From Samsoniella hepiali (taxonomy: Eukaryota; Ascomycota; Sordariomycetes; Hypocreales; Cordycipitaceae): 64,000 nt of DNA. The stretch is from NCBI GenBank assembly GCA_001455915.2, contig LNDK02000121.1, forward strand, positions 1-64,000, given 5' to 3'. This document shows positions 1 to 13,339 of the stretch, in pieces. The notes under the pieces are model-generated. The model saw nothing but the letters and a program-made list of their open reading frames with translations. It did no database searches and had not been told where the DNA came from. The position numbers and the translations under genes are program-made. How positions within the stretch are numbered: position 1 is the stretch's first letter; every line of letters begins with the position of its first letter.

Positions 1-102
1 GGTATATTAGCTACCCTTACCTCTTCTAGTCTTAAAAGCCTAGCTAGTATGTTTCTTCCTTCACATGCCCTCTAAAGCTTCTCAACTTACTTTCTACTAA
101 AG

Positions 103-1165
103 ATGGACGCTAACGGATTCTTCTCAGACAAATCCACAACCAAGGCCGAGTGCAACCTCTTCGCCGAGACACGGTTTGGTGGCCCAGTCCAGCCGGTAGA
201 GATTCAGGGTGGATATAGCTACACTGTCTTAGCTGGCAATGGCAGCACAGTAGTGCAGTTCCGAGCGCAGGTATCGACGCTGCCGGATTCCAACACGACA
301 CTGTTCAAGGCCTTTTTTGGCGTACACTCGGGACTTGTTGCCCCTCACACCTATGCCGGAACTGTAGGCAAACTCGAAGCATACTCGATGCTCAAGCTGC
401 ATGGCGACACCTATGCTAAGTCGTTAGACTCCTTCTATGACCAGCCTAACAATCGGATGGTCCTCGTCCAGGACTTGGCAAAGTACGCCATACTGCACAG
501 ACATAAGCTAGCTCCACTCTACTACCTGGTCAATGACTGATGTTTCCTTGGCTCCTAGGTTCTTTGCTCGGTCCCTACAGGCTGGAAAGGAGTCTATCAG
601 CATTAGCTCCGAAGAACGCGGCCGAACTACTGCAGCGTATCTGGACAGACTCGCCCACCTCGACAAGACCCTTCCGAGTCGCTTTCGACCTGCTATCGAG
701 CACGTGAGAAATCACATGGATGACCTTATGCACTCCAGCAAAGGCTATCCCTGGGCCCCCATTCACGGTGACCTTGGCACAACAAACATTCTCCTAAGTA
801 AGAGTACGGGTCATCTGACTGCGGTTCTCGATCTGGCAGAGTTGTGCCTCCTGCCTTTCGGGTTCGACTTCTACGTGATCGATGAGATCGTGGGTGAATG
901 GAGCCCGGACGGATGGAAGGACAATGATGATGCAGCGGCGGTGAGGAGTTGCTTTTGGAGCACGCTTCTGTCGGCTACGCAGATATCCGATCCTCAAGTC
1001 CAAGAGAACATCGAGGTAGCCTGGCTGGCTGGGATCGTGTTCCGTTATGGCACGAAATGGGATGCCGGCTTTGCCGGCTTTGCCGGTATGTTGGGGGTCC
1101 AGAATGATGCCAACTATGGCATCGAGATGCTGGACGGGCTCGTCAGCCTGCATTATGTAGCTTGA
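103..1165 (+). CDS. Aminoglycoside phosphotransferase-like kinase family protein
   Basis: Two exons, 103..482 and 559..1165, joined by a 76-bp intron (GTACGC...CCTAG), give a 328-residue protein. The join restores a continuous segment QDLAK-FFARSL typical of fungal APH/choline-kinase-like proteins; without it the first frame stops at 540. The Brenner-type catalytic motif is visible as PIHGDLGTTNILL, with catalytic Asp in HGD and a metal-binding Asn, followed by the second metal-ligand Asp in AVLDLAE. Fungal genomes carry many such paralogues of unknown small-molecule substrate, so an aminoglycoside is not implied. It lies at the left edge, tandem with the next plus-strand gene and convergent with the NRPS. 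The family call is firm, the substrate unknown. Confidence 0.8.
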
Positions 1166-2084
1166 TGATACTTCTGCATTTTTTCATTTTCGGGGGAAGG
1201 GAGGTGGATTGGAGAGGAGAGTAGAGGGGAAGACAGGGAGAGACGGGGTATCAGCTCCTATCTTGGTGGAAGCGGCTAGACTTCTGTGCGGAGTATTGAT
1301 CAGGTTTCATTGTTACTGGGTAGAAGTCGCAATATTGCCAATCTACATGAAGGTGTGCATCCACTCTCCAAATAGGCAGCTCGTGTCTGATCGTGCAGGT
1401 AGCATTAAAACACAGAATGCTTTCCCGCCAGCAATCTCGCTTATTGACCCTCTATAATATTGCCAAAATACGTCAAGATCGGCTTTGACTTCTATCCAAT
1501 GTTACTCGCTTCTACTCATGCAGGTAGCAACGGAAGGAGATCCGTCCAGGCCGGCCATGTCACCGTCTCTAAGATGCCACCAAACCTGCACCACGATGAA
1601 AGTCTGCATTTACCCCTCCCCTGAGTAACGCGCGCGTCTGGTCATGTAGGTAGCTATAGGACGCGGAATAGATTCAGGCTGGCATGCCTTAGTTGCAATG
1701 TATGATCCTTCGTCCTCTGACGTGTTAAACGCCACTGAAATTAGCATCAAAAGAGTGGCAACAGAGAGTCCCCCTGCTCCATGGTGGTGACCTCGCCCAC
1801 ACCCGCTCCAGCCGAAGCGTGGGATAATTTGCCGGGAGAAAGGAGGAGGGTGAAAAGCATCAATGCAGGAGTCGAGAGCGGCATGTCTGGTGGAAGTTTG
1901 GCACGCATTCAACTGCAGGGCAGTAAACAACACCAGTTGGCTCAAAAGTATTTAATCACCACCTCACAACGCTCCTTTGTCGTTTCATTATCTTCTCATA
2001 GTCACTCAATAGCATTTTTTTAGATCCCTCAAGTCTCAAAACAACTACTTTGCAACGTACACCTCACAACCCCAAACTTCCACT
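1166..2084. other. Intergenic, with decayed ~125-bp periodic repeat
   Basis: No convincing gene. The sequence G(C/T)AGGTAGC recurs at 1395, 1520 and 1646, that is every 125-126 bp, suggesting three heavily diverged copies of a tandem repeat. The rest is the 3' flank of the kinase gene and the promoter of the next gene. Confidence 0.4.
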
Positions 2085-2727
2085 ATGGCTGCCGGGTCCG
2101 TCCTGCCTATGCCCATTGCTGGCCTCCATCGCATCTTCACTCCTAGTGAGCTTAACAAGACCACGGTCGAGTAAGTCCGGTCCTACGCCGTTTTATCATA
2201 ACCTAAACCTAACAACATCAAGCTACAACTCACTTCCTCCTGATGATGACAACTTGCCCTTGATTCCGGACAAGGTCCGAGACGATATCCAAGCGCTGAT
2301 CAAGGAGTTCGGGGTCGACCGCAAGTTCTGCTTCCACCTCCTCCACAACCATGCCGAGCTGGAGCCAGGCACCGTCATGCTCGGCCAGAAGCTGTCTGAC
2401 CCCAAGCTTGACGGGGCCATCTGGTCTCGTCCCACGCTGATTGAGGGACTCGATCTGAACAACATCCGTGGCCATATCTTCGTCTACGACACCGCCACCG
2501 GCAACTTCGGCCCCTACGAGCTCCGCGAAGGCCCCCCCGCACCCATGTCGGACAACGACAACAAGTTTGTGGCTGCTTTCATGGACTACCTCACTCGCAA
2601 CAACCTGACCAAGGCCCTCGGCCTCGAGATCCTGCCTGACCAGAAGATGGTAGAGCTCATCTTCAACAACAACTTTGGCACTGTCCTGGTGCGTCCAGAG
2701 CACTGCAAGCTCGCCTCGCCAAGATGA
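2085..2727 (+). CDS. Uncharacterised fungal protein, possible C-terminal frameshift
   Basis: The start is placed at the ATG at 2085, which opens MAAGSVLPMPIAGLHR. Exon 1 is 2085..2170, intron 2171..2222 (GTAAGT...AAG, 52 bp), exon 2 from 2223. The product is an acidic soluble protein with no signal peptide or membrane segment that I can see, and no enzyme motif I recognise. It resembles a lineage of fungal hypothetical proteins of roughly this size containing segments such as HNHAELEPGTVMLG and NIRGHIFVYD. The frame stops at 2727, but a different frame (from about 2700 to a stop at 2825) stays open and reads like a natural C-terminus with TQAGEVPEGRTTAWGG. A one-base indel, or a short intron missed here, would explain this. 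Confidence 0.6.
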
Positions 2728-2917
2728 CCCAGGCCGGTGAGGTCCCTGAGGGCCGAACGACTGCCTGGGGCGGTGCCACCGAGCTCAAGGGCGTGGTCGT
2801 TTCTCATCCAGGGTCTAACCTATGACATCTAGTGCCTGTCAACAGTTGTGGTGGTTGCGTTTGGCAGCGTATTGAATTGCAGCTTGCCCGCAGTGCGCCC
2901 CGTTGTTGACCAATGGC

Positions 2918-5900
2918 TTACAAAGTATTTTTTTGTCGGGTTTCAAGGAAGCCAACTCGTCCAAGATAACGCACATTTGCTTTCACAGCGCTATGAAGCA
3001 CTTCCGTGTCTGGAGGTGAGAGGCGCGACGATACTGAAATGGCGCTAGAGTCTCTGCCTCTTAGGATGTCTTGCACCGGCCAAAGCGGATGGTCTTCGCC
3101 AGACTGATTTATATCCTCGAGGGCACGCTCGACCCAGGCGGACCATGGTACCGGCTCGCATGCATGATTCAACTCTGAATTGACCTGTTCCCAAAAATCA
3201 GAAGAGCTGAGGCCAAACGTGCTTGCTATGTTGACGTATGGCGAGGTGTCATTGGAAAGGATCTGAGTTACGGTTTGCAACGCAACAAAACCCGCTTCTG
3301 AAATCGGCACCCAGCTCTCCTCGGGGTCCACAGGAGATAGTTGTAAGCGTGATGCCGTGGAAACGACTCTCCAGACGAAGTCGTCGACATTCGCAACTCC
3401 TTTGTCGGCTGTTCCAATTATCATACCCGGTTTTACCACGGAGAACCGGTTTTGAGAGGACGGTAGTTGCGAGATGAAGCGACGTACAATGGCCTCTGCG
3501 ACAAATTTACTTTGTGAGTATCCGTTACTCCTGCTCAATTGCTCCGCGACAATAGTATTGCCCGGGTTAGTATCCAGGTCAGCTATGGCGCCGCCAGACA
3601 CAAAGACAAATCGTGGCGAGCTTCGGGACAGGGTTGCAAGCTTGAGAAGCTCAATGGTGGCTAAAACGTTTGGTCGTCGTAGCCTGTCGTAGTCCATATG
3701 CCAGTTCACAATGGCGCCGTTGTGGATGATTGCCGTGACATTGTCGACGGTCGATGTGCCCGACAACTGAGCCCACTGCGAGTCACTTAGACCAAGCTTG
3801 CCAAGCTCCAGATCTCCAACCCAGGCTTCGATGCGTGTTTCATACTCTGCTTTCCACCACCCCGCCGTGACTGCTGCGTGCTTCAAACGTTCTAGGCCCT
3901 GAGAAGCAGAGGTAGCACGAACAAGAGCGACTACACGTTTGACGGCATTCGAAGAAAGAAGACAGTGTAGGAGCTGTGTGCCGAGGAAACCAGTTCCTCC
4001 CGTCAGGAAAATAATAGCGGGTGCATGAACTGACATTGTTGGGCTGAACCATGGCCGAGAAGTTGCTGCGGCCCAGGTCGAAGATAATGCGTCCCCTATT
4101 TCTCCTTCCAAGTCAAATGGTGAACCCACTTCATCCCTGTTGTCAAGATAGTTGGCAATCTTGGAAATTGTTGTATTGCGACTGTTGACCAACGCCTGAC
4201 CCAACCGAGCACCAAATTCTTTCTGGATTAGCCTCAAGAGACTAATGATTCGAATAGAGTCTCCGCCAATTTCGTAAAAGTTGTCATCGACGCTTATTAT
4301 CTCGCTGCGGATTCCGAGTACTGTAGCCCAGGCAGCCCTTATCCGATTTTCTGTCTCATTCGTACAGTCACGAGATGGCGACGGTATAAGCAACGAGGAT
4401 GCGCCTGCTGCCGGGTGGCCATCTTGCGACTCGACCCCCTCTTGTTCATGGTGGCGATTCGGTTGCTGCACTTCCTGTGTTTCACCCCCTCTGTTCCCTT
4501 GTACCTGAAAATGCTGGATAAAAATGTTCCGAAGTTGATTGCGATCCGTCTTCCCAGCTGTATTCAGTGGCAGCCGCCAAACAGCGAGATATATACTGGG
4601 TATCATATACGCCGGTAGGCGGTCCGCTAAGATAGCTCTTGTCGACGGTGGGATCGAAATGGTACGAGGATACATCTTTGGTGAGCAGCTCTCATCATTT
4701 AAACGCAGAAAAGCCGTCAACACGGGTAATGCGTCCCGTCCGCCTGGAGGAATGGCCATAACGACCACATGCTTCACCCCGGCTATGCAGTCGTGTAATT
4801 GGCATTCTATTTCACCCAGCTCGACGCGATGACCCCGGATCTTGGCCTGAGTGTCTATCCGTCCACAGTATGTCAGACATCCATCTTCGTTGTAACGTAC
4901 CAAGTCGCCGGTCTTGTATAGTCGACCTTTTCTACCAGCATAACCTGCTATGCCCTGTACCAACCAAGGTGGATCTTCAAGAAAGGCAGCTGACGTCCTT
5001 TCTGAGTCGTTCAAATAGCCTTGAGCCAGTACGGGTCCTTCCACAAGCAACTCCCCAACAGCTCCAATTGGCACCAGCCTACCGTGATCCTGAGGAGACA
5101 CGACCCAACACACTGAGCCGACACCTTTTCCGATGACTGAGCCAGCATTCTTGTTGACCTCAACTCTGTTAATTGAACAGAAGATAGTGCATTCGGTGGG
5201 TCCATATGCGTTGAAGATCTGAGGAAGATGCCTCCACTTCTTGAAGTCATCGTCAGTTGCATTTTCTCCCACAAATATGATGGTTTCCAGGGAGCGCATG
5301 CGGTCTGGCTCTATAAGCCTCGCCACAGACGCCGTCAAAGACACGGTGTTAACGTTCATGCTGCTAGCGCTCAGCTCGAGGTTATTGAACCTGTCAGCGT
5401 CGGATGGTACGCAGACGCAGCCGCCGTATAAGAGCGTCGTGAATATCTCCATCAGGCTTATATCGAAGGTATAGGACGTAAATTGAAGTGCCCGCGTCCT
5501 CTCATTAAATCCCATTTCTGATCCATGGGAAATGCAGCTGGTGCTGAGAGCGCCATGGTCCACAGCGACCCCCTTTGGCTTCCCGGTGCTCCCAGACGTG
5601 AAGAAGACGTATGCGGCAGAAGATTCCAGCCCTTGAAAATCTGCGGTCGCTACGGAAGTGATAGGTAGTGATATATCCTTCAAACTCGGATCATGCACCA
5701 CAAATACAACCCGGCCGGTACTAGCAAGCGTTGTAGCGTATTTGGCAGAGGTCAGTAGTACCTCTGCTCCCACGCAAGCCAGGATATTCTCTCTCCGACC
5801 CGCGGCGTCAGACATGTCCAGCGGAACAAACGCGCCACCGGCTTTGAAGACTGCCAATGTAGCCACTACCGCCCACTTCGACTTTTCGAAGCACAGCGCA

Positions 5901-8900
5901 ACCATTTTTCCAGGCCGTACACCGAGACTCGTCAGATGGCTAGCGAGCCTGGTAGAGTTGTCCTCTAGCTCTTCATACGTCAACTCTCCATCCCACGCAC
6001 TAACCGCTGAGGCACCTCGTCGCTTCGCGAGGTTTTTACTAATGATCTCATGGACACAAGTACTTTCCCGACGAGGGACAATCTCGTTCCATGCCCATAT
6101 CTGTGTCGCATCTTCTGGGCTCTGTAGAGGGATTGAAGACAAGGGTTCCCATGGCTTCGAAGTAATGTGCACAAGAGCACTAGAGTATTGAGCCAAGAGG
6201 CGACCGATCATTTTGGCAGACAGTGCATCTGAATCGAACGTCGCGCGCAAATGGACTGACCCCTCATGAGGACTACACTCAATCGTTACGGGGTAGGTAT
6301 GAAAAGTGTCTGCTGGCTTTCCTTGAATCAGTGTGTACAAGTGGCTGGCAGGAATATCTTCTTCTTCGGAAATTTGTACTATCAGGAGACTCTGGAATTG
6401 GCAAGCGTCCGCAAACCCGAGTTGACGAATCCGTTGCAACCCAGTTTGCTCGAAAGGGATCATTTTTAGACTTCGTGACTGCACTTCGTCCAAAGCCTCC
6501 TGGATAGACATTGGGGGTATATGGCGGATTCGGAAAGGCACCGTCGCAATTGTTGGTCCAGCCATCTTGTCAATGCCTTTCACATTTGCCATTCGGCCGC
6601 TGACTACGGTACCGAAGACGGCGTCGCTCTCTCCAGTAAAATTTGACACGACAATGCCCCAAGCTAACTTCAGTGCTGCTGACAGTGGGAAATTGGCTTG
6701 CGCGTCAGACGGAAGGGAAACACGACATTCTGAATGTTTGGGGGACTGCAAAAAATAGGAGTCCATGGGTGCCGTAGTGAATACAGAGCCAGCAGCGTCT
6801 GCCAATTCTGCGTTCCAAAAGCGCCTGACCTCATCGTCCGCGGGTTGCAAGAGGCAATATTGGATAAAATATCTGTAAGATGGTGTGATTGTTTGTTCGC
6901 GCTGATAGTAAGCTGCCGACAGCTGCTTCAAAAGCAAACCTAAAGACACACCATCGTAGAGAGCATGGTGTATAGTCAAAATTGCTTTGTATCTATCCGC
7001 ATCTCTGTCCGGTTGGAGAATTTGAATGCCAAATAAAGGTTTTCCTAGTCCAACAAAGCACTGGCCAGTCGTATCAATTGGCTGTCTGAGGCTTGCCTTG
7101 CCTAGGACAGCTTGGACCAGGCGCCCCCCGATGCTGGTGGCGCATACGATTCGTGTACGCAGAATGGGATTTGCTTCTATTATGGTGTCTCTCGCGTCTT
7201 GAAACCGGTCCAAATCCAGATCTTGGGTGAGCTGGAGCGTGAGCTTGAGGACATACGCACTGGGCTGCTTGATGGTGAGAGCGAACAACCCTTCTTGTAG
7301 TGGCGTGCACGGATATATGTCTTCAATGCCATCTCTGTCTATTCTGCATTGTTCTGATATCTCTTGCAGAAGTTCATCGCGGTTGTGCTCTGTTGGAAGT
7401 AGCGAGAAAGGTGGTGGCGGAGGATGCTGCTCGAAGTAGAAGGTTTTGTTGGCGCTCGCATGAGTGGCGGCCTCGGCCATATCACAAAGACGAGGATATG
7501 CCAGGATATCTGCTGCCGCTAGTCTCAAGTCCATGTCACCCGCTCGTGTAGACATGATCATGGCTTTGATAGAGTCACCTCCAAGCTGGAAAAAGTTGTC
7601 GTCCAGTCCCACGTCTCGGAAACTTAGACCAAGTACATCGGCGACGAGCTGGTGTATCCTGCTTTCCGACTCAGTAGATGGGGGTCTCTTGTTGGATGAC
7701 CCAAAGCTCTGGTAGATGCCGAGCTCGCGCATGGAAAGCAGAGCAGCTTGGTTTTTGATAAGTCGCCGATCGGCTTTGCCATTGTGAGAGAGGGGAAACT
7801 TTGCCAGTGGAATCCATAATGAAGGGATCATAAAGCGAGGTAAGCTCTTCCGTAGCTCTGCCTCTGCTGAAGTGACTCTCAATTTGAAAGCTTCATTTTG
7901 TCCAGCAAAGAGGCTTGATTCATGCAGCGTACTGGGACTTTGAACTGGGTGCTTTTTTGCAGTAATGGTGGCGTCCCAGATGAAAGCGGCAAGTATTTTC
8001 TGATCGGTTGAGCCTAGGGGCGAAATGATTCCCACTATGGAGTCGGTAGCTGCAGGAAAAGATCGCGCAACGTGATGTTCAATCTCTGCAAGCTCCATTC
8101 TCTGCCCATGGAGCTTTACCTGATTGTCTTTCCGGCCAACAAATTCCAGCGACCCGTCGCCAACGGGGCTGTACCGCAACATGTCTCCAGTTCTGTACAG
8201 CCTGTTGACTGGTTTGCTTCCTCGTAGAGCCTGCAGCCATTTCGGATGTCGAATGAACGGCGAAGAATGGATGTCCTTATCTCCAAGGTAGCAACGACCA
8301 ACTAGAGGGCCCTCAATCAGTAATTCGCCAACCGCCCCAATGGCAACGAGTTTCTCCGGATTGTTGGGTTCTATCAGCCAGCAAGTACCAGTCACACCTT
8401 TTCCGATATTCACAGGATTTGCTGCAGGTTGGCTTATGACCTGAACTGTGCTATAGATCGAGCATTCAGCAGGACCATACACATAGAGTAGCCTGACGGC
8501 GCGTGACCAAGTGCGAAAGTCTGCTACTCTAGCGGTCTCACCGCCAAGTACCAAAACCCGAAGATTGGGTACCGCAGAGGGGCTCAACGTTCGGGCTACC
8601 GATGGTGTCAAGAAAGCCCAATTTGCCCTGCATTCTCTCATGGCACTGGCTAAATCGTCTCGGCTGTCCGCTTCCTTCGGGACGCATATACACGCGCCAG
8701 CTGCCAGGCCAAACAAGTAATCAGAGACAGAAACGTCAAACGCATGAGATGCAAAGTGAAAAATCCGCGACCGAGTATTCAGCTCATAGACAGGACCAAG
8801 AGAGGTAATTTGAGTGGCCAAAGCCGAGTGCTCGATGACAACCCCTTTGGGAGCTCCCGTCGAACCCGAGGTATATATGGCGCATACGGCATTTCCAGGG

Positions 8901-11900
8901 AGTATCCGGCTGGTCTGGTATACATCATTGAACGGCGAGAGTTTGTCATGTTGAGTGCTGCTTCCGTCCACCTGGATGACATGCTGACAGCCAAGCTGAG
9001 CTGCTAACCCAGCCGTGTCCTTGGCGCAAAGAATGATTGGCGCCTGTGCATTCTTACAAATCCACATAAGACGTTCAGTTGGGTGGGCAGGATCTAGTAG
9101 TATAAACGCGCCGCCCGCTTTGGCGACTGCTAAGATAGCCACGGCTACCCATTTCGACTTTTTCAAGCAGAGGGGGACGAAAATCTCCTGGCGTAGGCCG
9201 TGTCCCACAAGGATCCCCGAAAGCAGCGACGATCGCTCATCGAGTTCTTTATATGTAAACTGACCGTCCCAGGCATCAATCGCGGTTGCTTTTGGCTGAG
9301 ACGAAGCACGGTCGTGGATCATGTCGTGGATAAACTCGGTAACAGCCGGAGAGACCGACTTGTTCCAGGCCTGAATTTGCTGCACATCCTCAGTGCTGAT
9401 ACCATCAATTTCAGCCACGAGTATATCCTGTGATGAGACTATCTGTTTCAAAACAGCTGCGAATACTTGTAGGATGCGTTTCGCCTGGGCCTTGGGCACC
9501 ACATGATCATCATAGACGGCCTCAAGATGGATATTACCATCAATAGCGGGATTGCACAAAATGGACAACGCATATGTATCCCAGGTCGGCCGAAGAACAA
9601 GATCCTCGGTAGCGACAAAAAGTTCGCACTTCTCTTCGGATGGAAATTGGCTCTGCTGGATTACCAGGAGACTCTGAAACTTGCATGCCTTGGCTGCGTC
9701 GTCGCTCAGGCGACTAATGTTCTGTAGCCCAAAATGCTCAAATGGTATTGTCGATATCACATGATTCTGCAAGGCCAAGAGCTCTTCCTGTACTGATACG
9801 CCTGGTCGCAATCGAACCCGCAAAGGAAATGTTGCGATCGTAGGACCAGCCATTTTGTCAATTCCTGGTACCGGCGACGCTCTGCCAGAAACTGTCAGGC
9901 CAAACACTACATCATTGACGCCGGTGTAACTGGCCACCGTTGCAGCCCACGCTAGCTGTATGCAGGTCGCAAGCGTTATATTGGCGGCTGATGCGCCGCT
10001 CGGAGGCAGTTGTGTATTCATTGTTTCTGATCCAGTAGTATTGGGGGAGTGGGTTTGAGACGGCAAGGCCGGAAACGATTCGGCACGTATATCCGCTAAT
10101 TCGGCTTTCCAATACTCAGCTGAGTCGTGGTTCGCCCGGTAAACATATTCGACGAAGTATCTAAATGTTTGTGAAGCTAAAAGACTTCCGTGGTACGCGT
10201 CACGAACCTGCCTCAGCAACAGGGCCATTGACCAAGCATCGTATATGCAGTGATGCATCGTGACGACACAAAAGTTCGATGCCTCTTTGACGTTGGAAAT
10301 AATTGCGAGCCGCACCAGGGGTGTACCAAGACTCATTGATTTGGCCGCATCGCTCACGAGATAGTTGTTTAAATCATGGTTGATGTCAAACGTCGTCTGG
10401 TTGCGGACGACGAGCTGATACGTTGAACCGTCATCAGAGCACCGTACGAGACGAGTTCGCAAGGGAGGAATTGCATCTATGGTGTGCTTCCAGGCTGCCT
10501 CCAATTTGCAAAGATTAATGTCGCTTTCAATTTCGTAGACTCGTTGTGACACATAGGAACCCGGCCGAAGATCGTTGAGCGCGATGAGGCCTTCCTGCAT
10601 GGGTGTGGTTGGATAAATATCCTCAACCTGTAAGTCCGACAATCCGTATTTTTCGACTGCCATTGCAAGTATAATTTGTTTCCGGCTCTCTGTTATCAAG
10701 CCAAAAGGAGCACAGCAGTATTTGTTTCGTGTATGCCTCGGTGCGGAATCGAAATTATGTGCTTGTTTGAAGAGCTGCGGATGCGCAAAAATGTCACTAA
10801 AGCTCAAGGCAAACCCGTTTGCGTGCGCGATAGAGACAAGTTTCATCGCCGCGAGCGAGTCACCTCCCCGTCGAAAGAAGTCATCGAGTCTTCCGATACT
10901 CGACTCCGCAGTGTTCAACACTTGCGACCACAGCGTGCGGAGCTTCCGCTCTTGAGCTGTACGCGGAGCCTCATGGCTGACATTGAATTCAATACATGAA
11001 TCCAATTCCACAACGCTCATGAGAGAAATTATCTCGTTCAGCCTTCTGCGATCGGTTTTGCCCGAAAGGTTGAGTGGTATGCGGGTTACTGGAATGACTA
11101 GAGCCGGAATCATGTACCGAGGAACAGCATCGGCTAAACGAGATTTGAACTCCCGGAGGTAATCAGAAGCCTTATCCAGGGGTCCTAGGTGAACGGGACT
11201 GTTTGTATCTGGCAAAGTGAGGCCGAATCCGAGAAAAGCCGTCAATTTTATGTCGTTGAAGTGAGGAACGTGGGATAGATCCACAACCACATTGGAAACT
11301 GCAGTATCTGACATTGCTTTCAGACAATTCTCAACCTGGCATACTACCTCATCCAAGTCAAGTCGCTGTCCATATAGCTTGACGGAGCTGTCTTTTCTGC
11401 CGATATACCGGATGGAGCCGTCGTCGGCAAACTGCGCTAGGTCCCCTGTCTTGTATAGTCGCCCGCTGTATTCTGGTCGTAACTTTCGTAGCCAAGACGC
11501 ATCTTGAAGAAAGGCTTGTGCCGTTTTCTCTGGATCGATATAGCCACGTGCCAGTATCGGTCCTTGAATGACCAATTCGCCGACAGCTCCCATAGGAACC
11601 AGCCTATCGTGATCGTCGGGATCAACGAGCCAGACTTGCCTTCCAACCCTATGGCCAACATTCTTCCTGTCAGAGCCAATCTGAGGGCTCTCATTCACAC
11701 AGCAGAGACTGACGCTCTCGGACTGACCATATGCAAAAAGAAGATTCACTTTGCCGGTCCAAGTGGTGAGGCTAGAGAGAGACATCGGCTCGCTAGTCAA
11801 AAGCAATGTCTGTAGTCCAGTTGCCATATCTGGATCGAGTAGGGCAGCCACAGAGGGCGTAAGGTTAGCCCAGTTGACCCGAAACTCGGCAATGAATGTC

Positions 11901-13339
11901 TCGAGGTGGTTAAGTCGCTGCGATTCGGACGGCATGCAAACACATCCTCCAAATATGAGCGTAAGCAGAACATCCCTGTGAGCTATGAGAAAAGCGAAGC
12001 TCGAAAATTGAAGCACCCTAGAATGTGCATCCAAACGAAGTGACTGCTTCAGAGTTGTGCCCCAGCTAACAAATGCCGCATGCTCAACAACAATTCCCTT
12101 TGGCTTTCCGGTAGATCCTGATGAAAACACAACGTAGAGTGCGTTCCGAGGCGTGCTGGGAGATTGTCCTTCTGTTTGTCTGCATCCACTCTGGCCTTCG
12201 TGAAAGTACTCAGAACCTGGTTCAACAACCACAACCCGATTGGAGAGACTACTTGCTATATGGAGCAGATCTTGGCTTGCCAGCATGACATCGATTTCAA
12301 GTTGGTTGCAGATGTCTGTCATGCGGGCACGGGGGTAATATGGCTCGATGACAACATATGCGCCCCCAGCTTTGATGACAGCAAGAATGGACACAACAAG
12401 CCACTTTGACTTTTCAAAGCAAAGAGCAACAAAAGTCTCGGGTGCAACACCCAAGTCCATTAGGTACTCAGCGAGACTTGAAGACAGTCGGTCCAGTTCG
12501 TAGTAGGTAAAATGACCATCCCAGGCGTCAACAGCCACATTGTCTGAATGATCGGCGACTTGCCTGGAAAACAAATCATGGACGCGCTTTTCTTCCCATG
12601 ATGTTTCAACGTTGTTCCACTGTTTGAAAATATTCATGTCTTTGTCGTCGCATATGTCCAGATCACGGATTGGTGTCAATGGTCGCTCTACCAGAGTAGA
12701 TATAATTCGACCTATGGCAGTTGCCATGCTCCTCGCCTGCAGGCAACCGAGTTTTGAGGCTCGGTAGACGAGGCTCATGGTGGTTCCATTAACCTCCAAA
12801 ACGATGCTTACCTGCATTTATGTAAGTGAAGTCCACATCCGCTGTGCACTGGCGTCCGACACTTTGGTGGTACTTACATTGACCATGTCGCGTCGCCCTA
12901 GCACTCCAGCAGCCCCTCCAACACCAACATCGAACATTAAAACAGTGTCGCACCTCGCGAATGCCAAGTTTTGCGAGGTTAAATCTTTCAACTCTCCATC
13001 TTGGTTTGGATTGCTGCTAGAACCCTGCTTTAGGAGTTCTATGATTGGGGTACTTCTGTCAGTCGCCATTCGATGCACCCATTCTTTCACAGGCGACCCG
13101 TCGTCGGCGGCTTCGCGACGAATACAACCAAAAGAAATGTCGCTTGCGCCGGTGTAGATACCCACTACCAAACCCCAGACAAGACGCAATACTTGGATTG
13201 TTTCGACTTCATTTCTATCACAAGTCCCACTTAGAGGAGGACTACTGACGGCGATGAATCTTAGTACACCGTCACGGCCTCCATTGTTTAGTTCCCCTAT
13301 GCCGGAGGAGGAATCAAGCGGAGCCTCTGGTTGAGCCAT
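2918..13339 (-). CDS. Nonribosomal peptide synthetase, partialC-A-T-C-A-T-C-A-T-R
   Basis: Exon 1 is 13339..12878, intron 12877..12812 (66 bp, GTAAGT...CAG, phase 0), exon 2 12811..2918; 3451 residues. Domains by approximate residue: half condensation domain lacking its HHxxxDG motif (1-200); A1 (215-735, P-loop SSGSTGKPKG); T1 (Ser806 in GGDSL); C1 (879-1295, His1007-His1008...Asp1012-Ala instead of Asp-Gly); A2 (1312-1845); T2 (Ser1901); C2 (1982-2379, HHALYDG from His2102); A3 (2399-2915); T3 (Ser3006); terminal SDR-type thioester reductase (about 3090-3451; TGGTGFLG nucleotide loop, Tyr3252-x3-Lys3256). No epimerase or methyltransferase domain. Hand-read specificity residues are LIRNLTASLK (A1), DVSFVGVIYK (A2) and DIMSIVAIFK (A3). 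A1 lacks the Asp that normally binds the substrate amino group. The product should be a reduced tripeptide or related chain. It is the core of the surrounding cluster. Confidence 0.95.
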
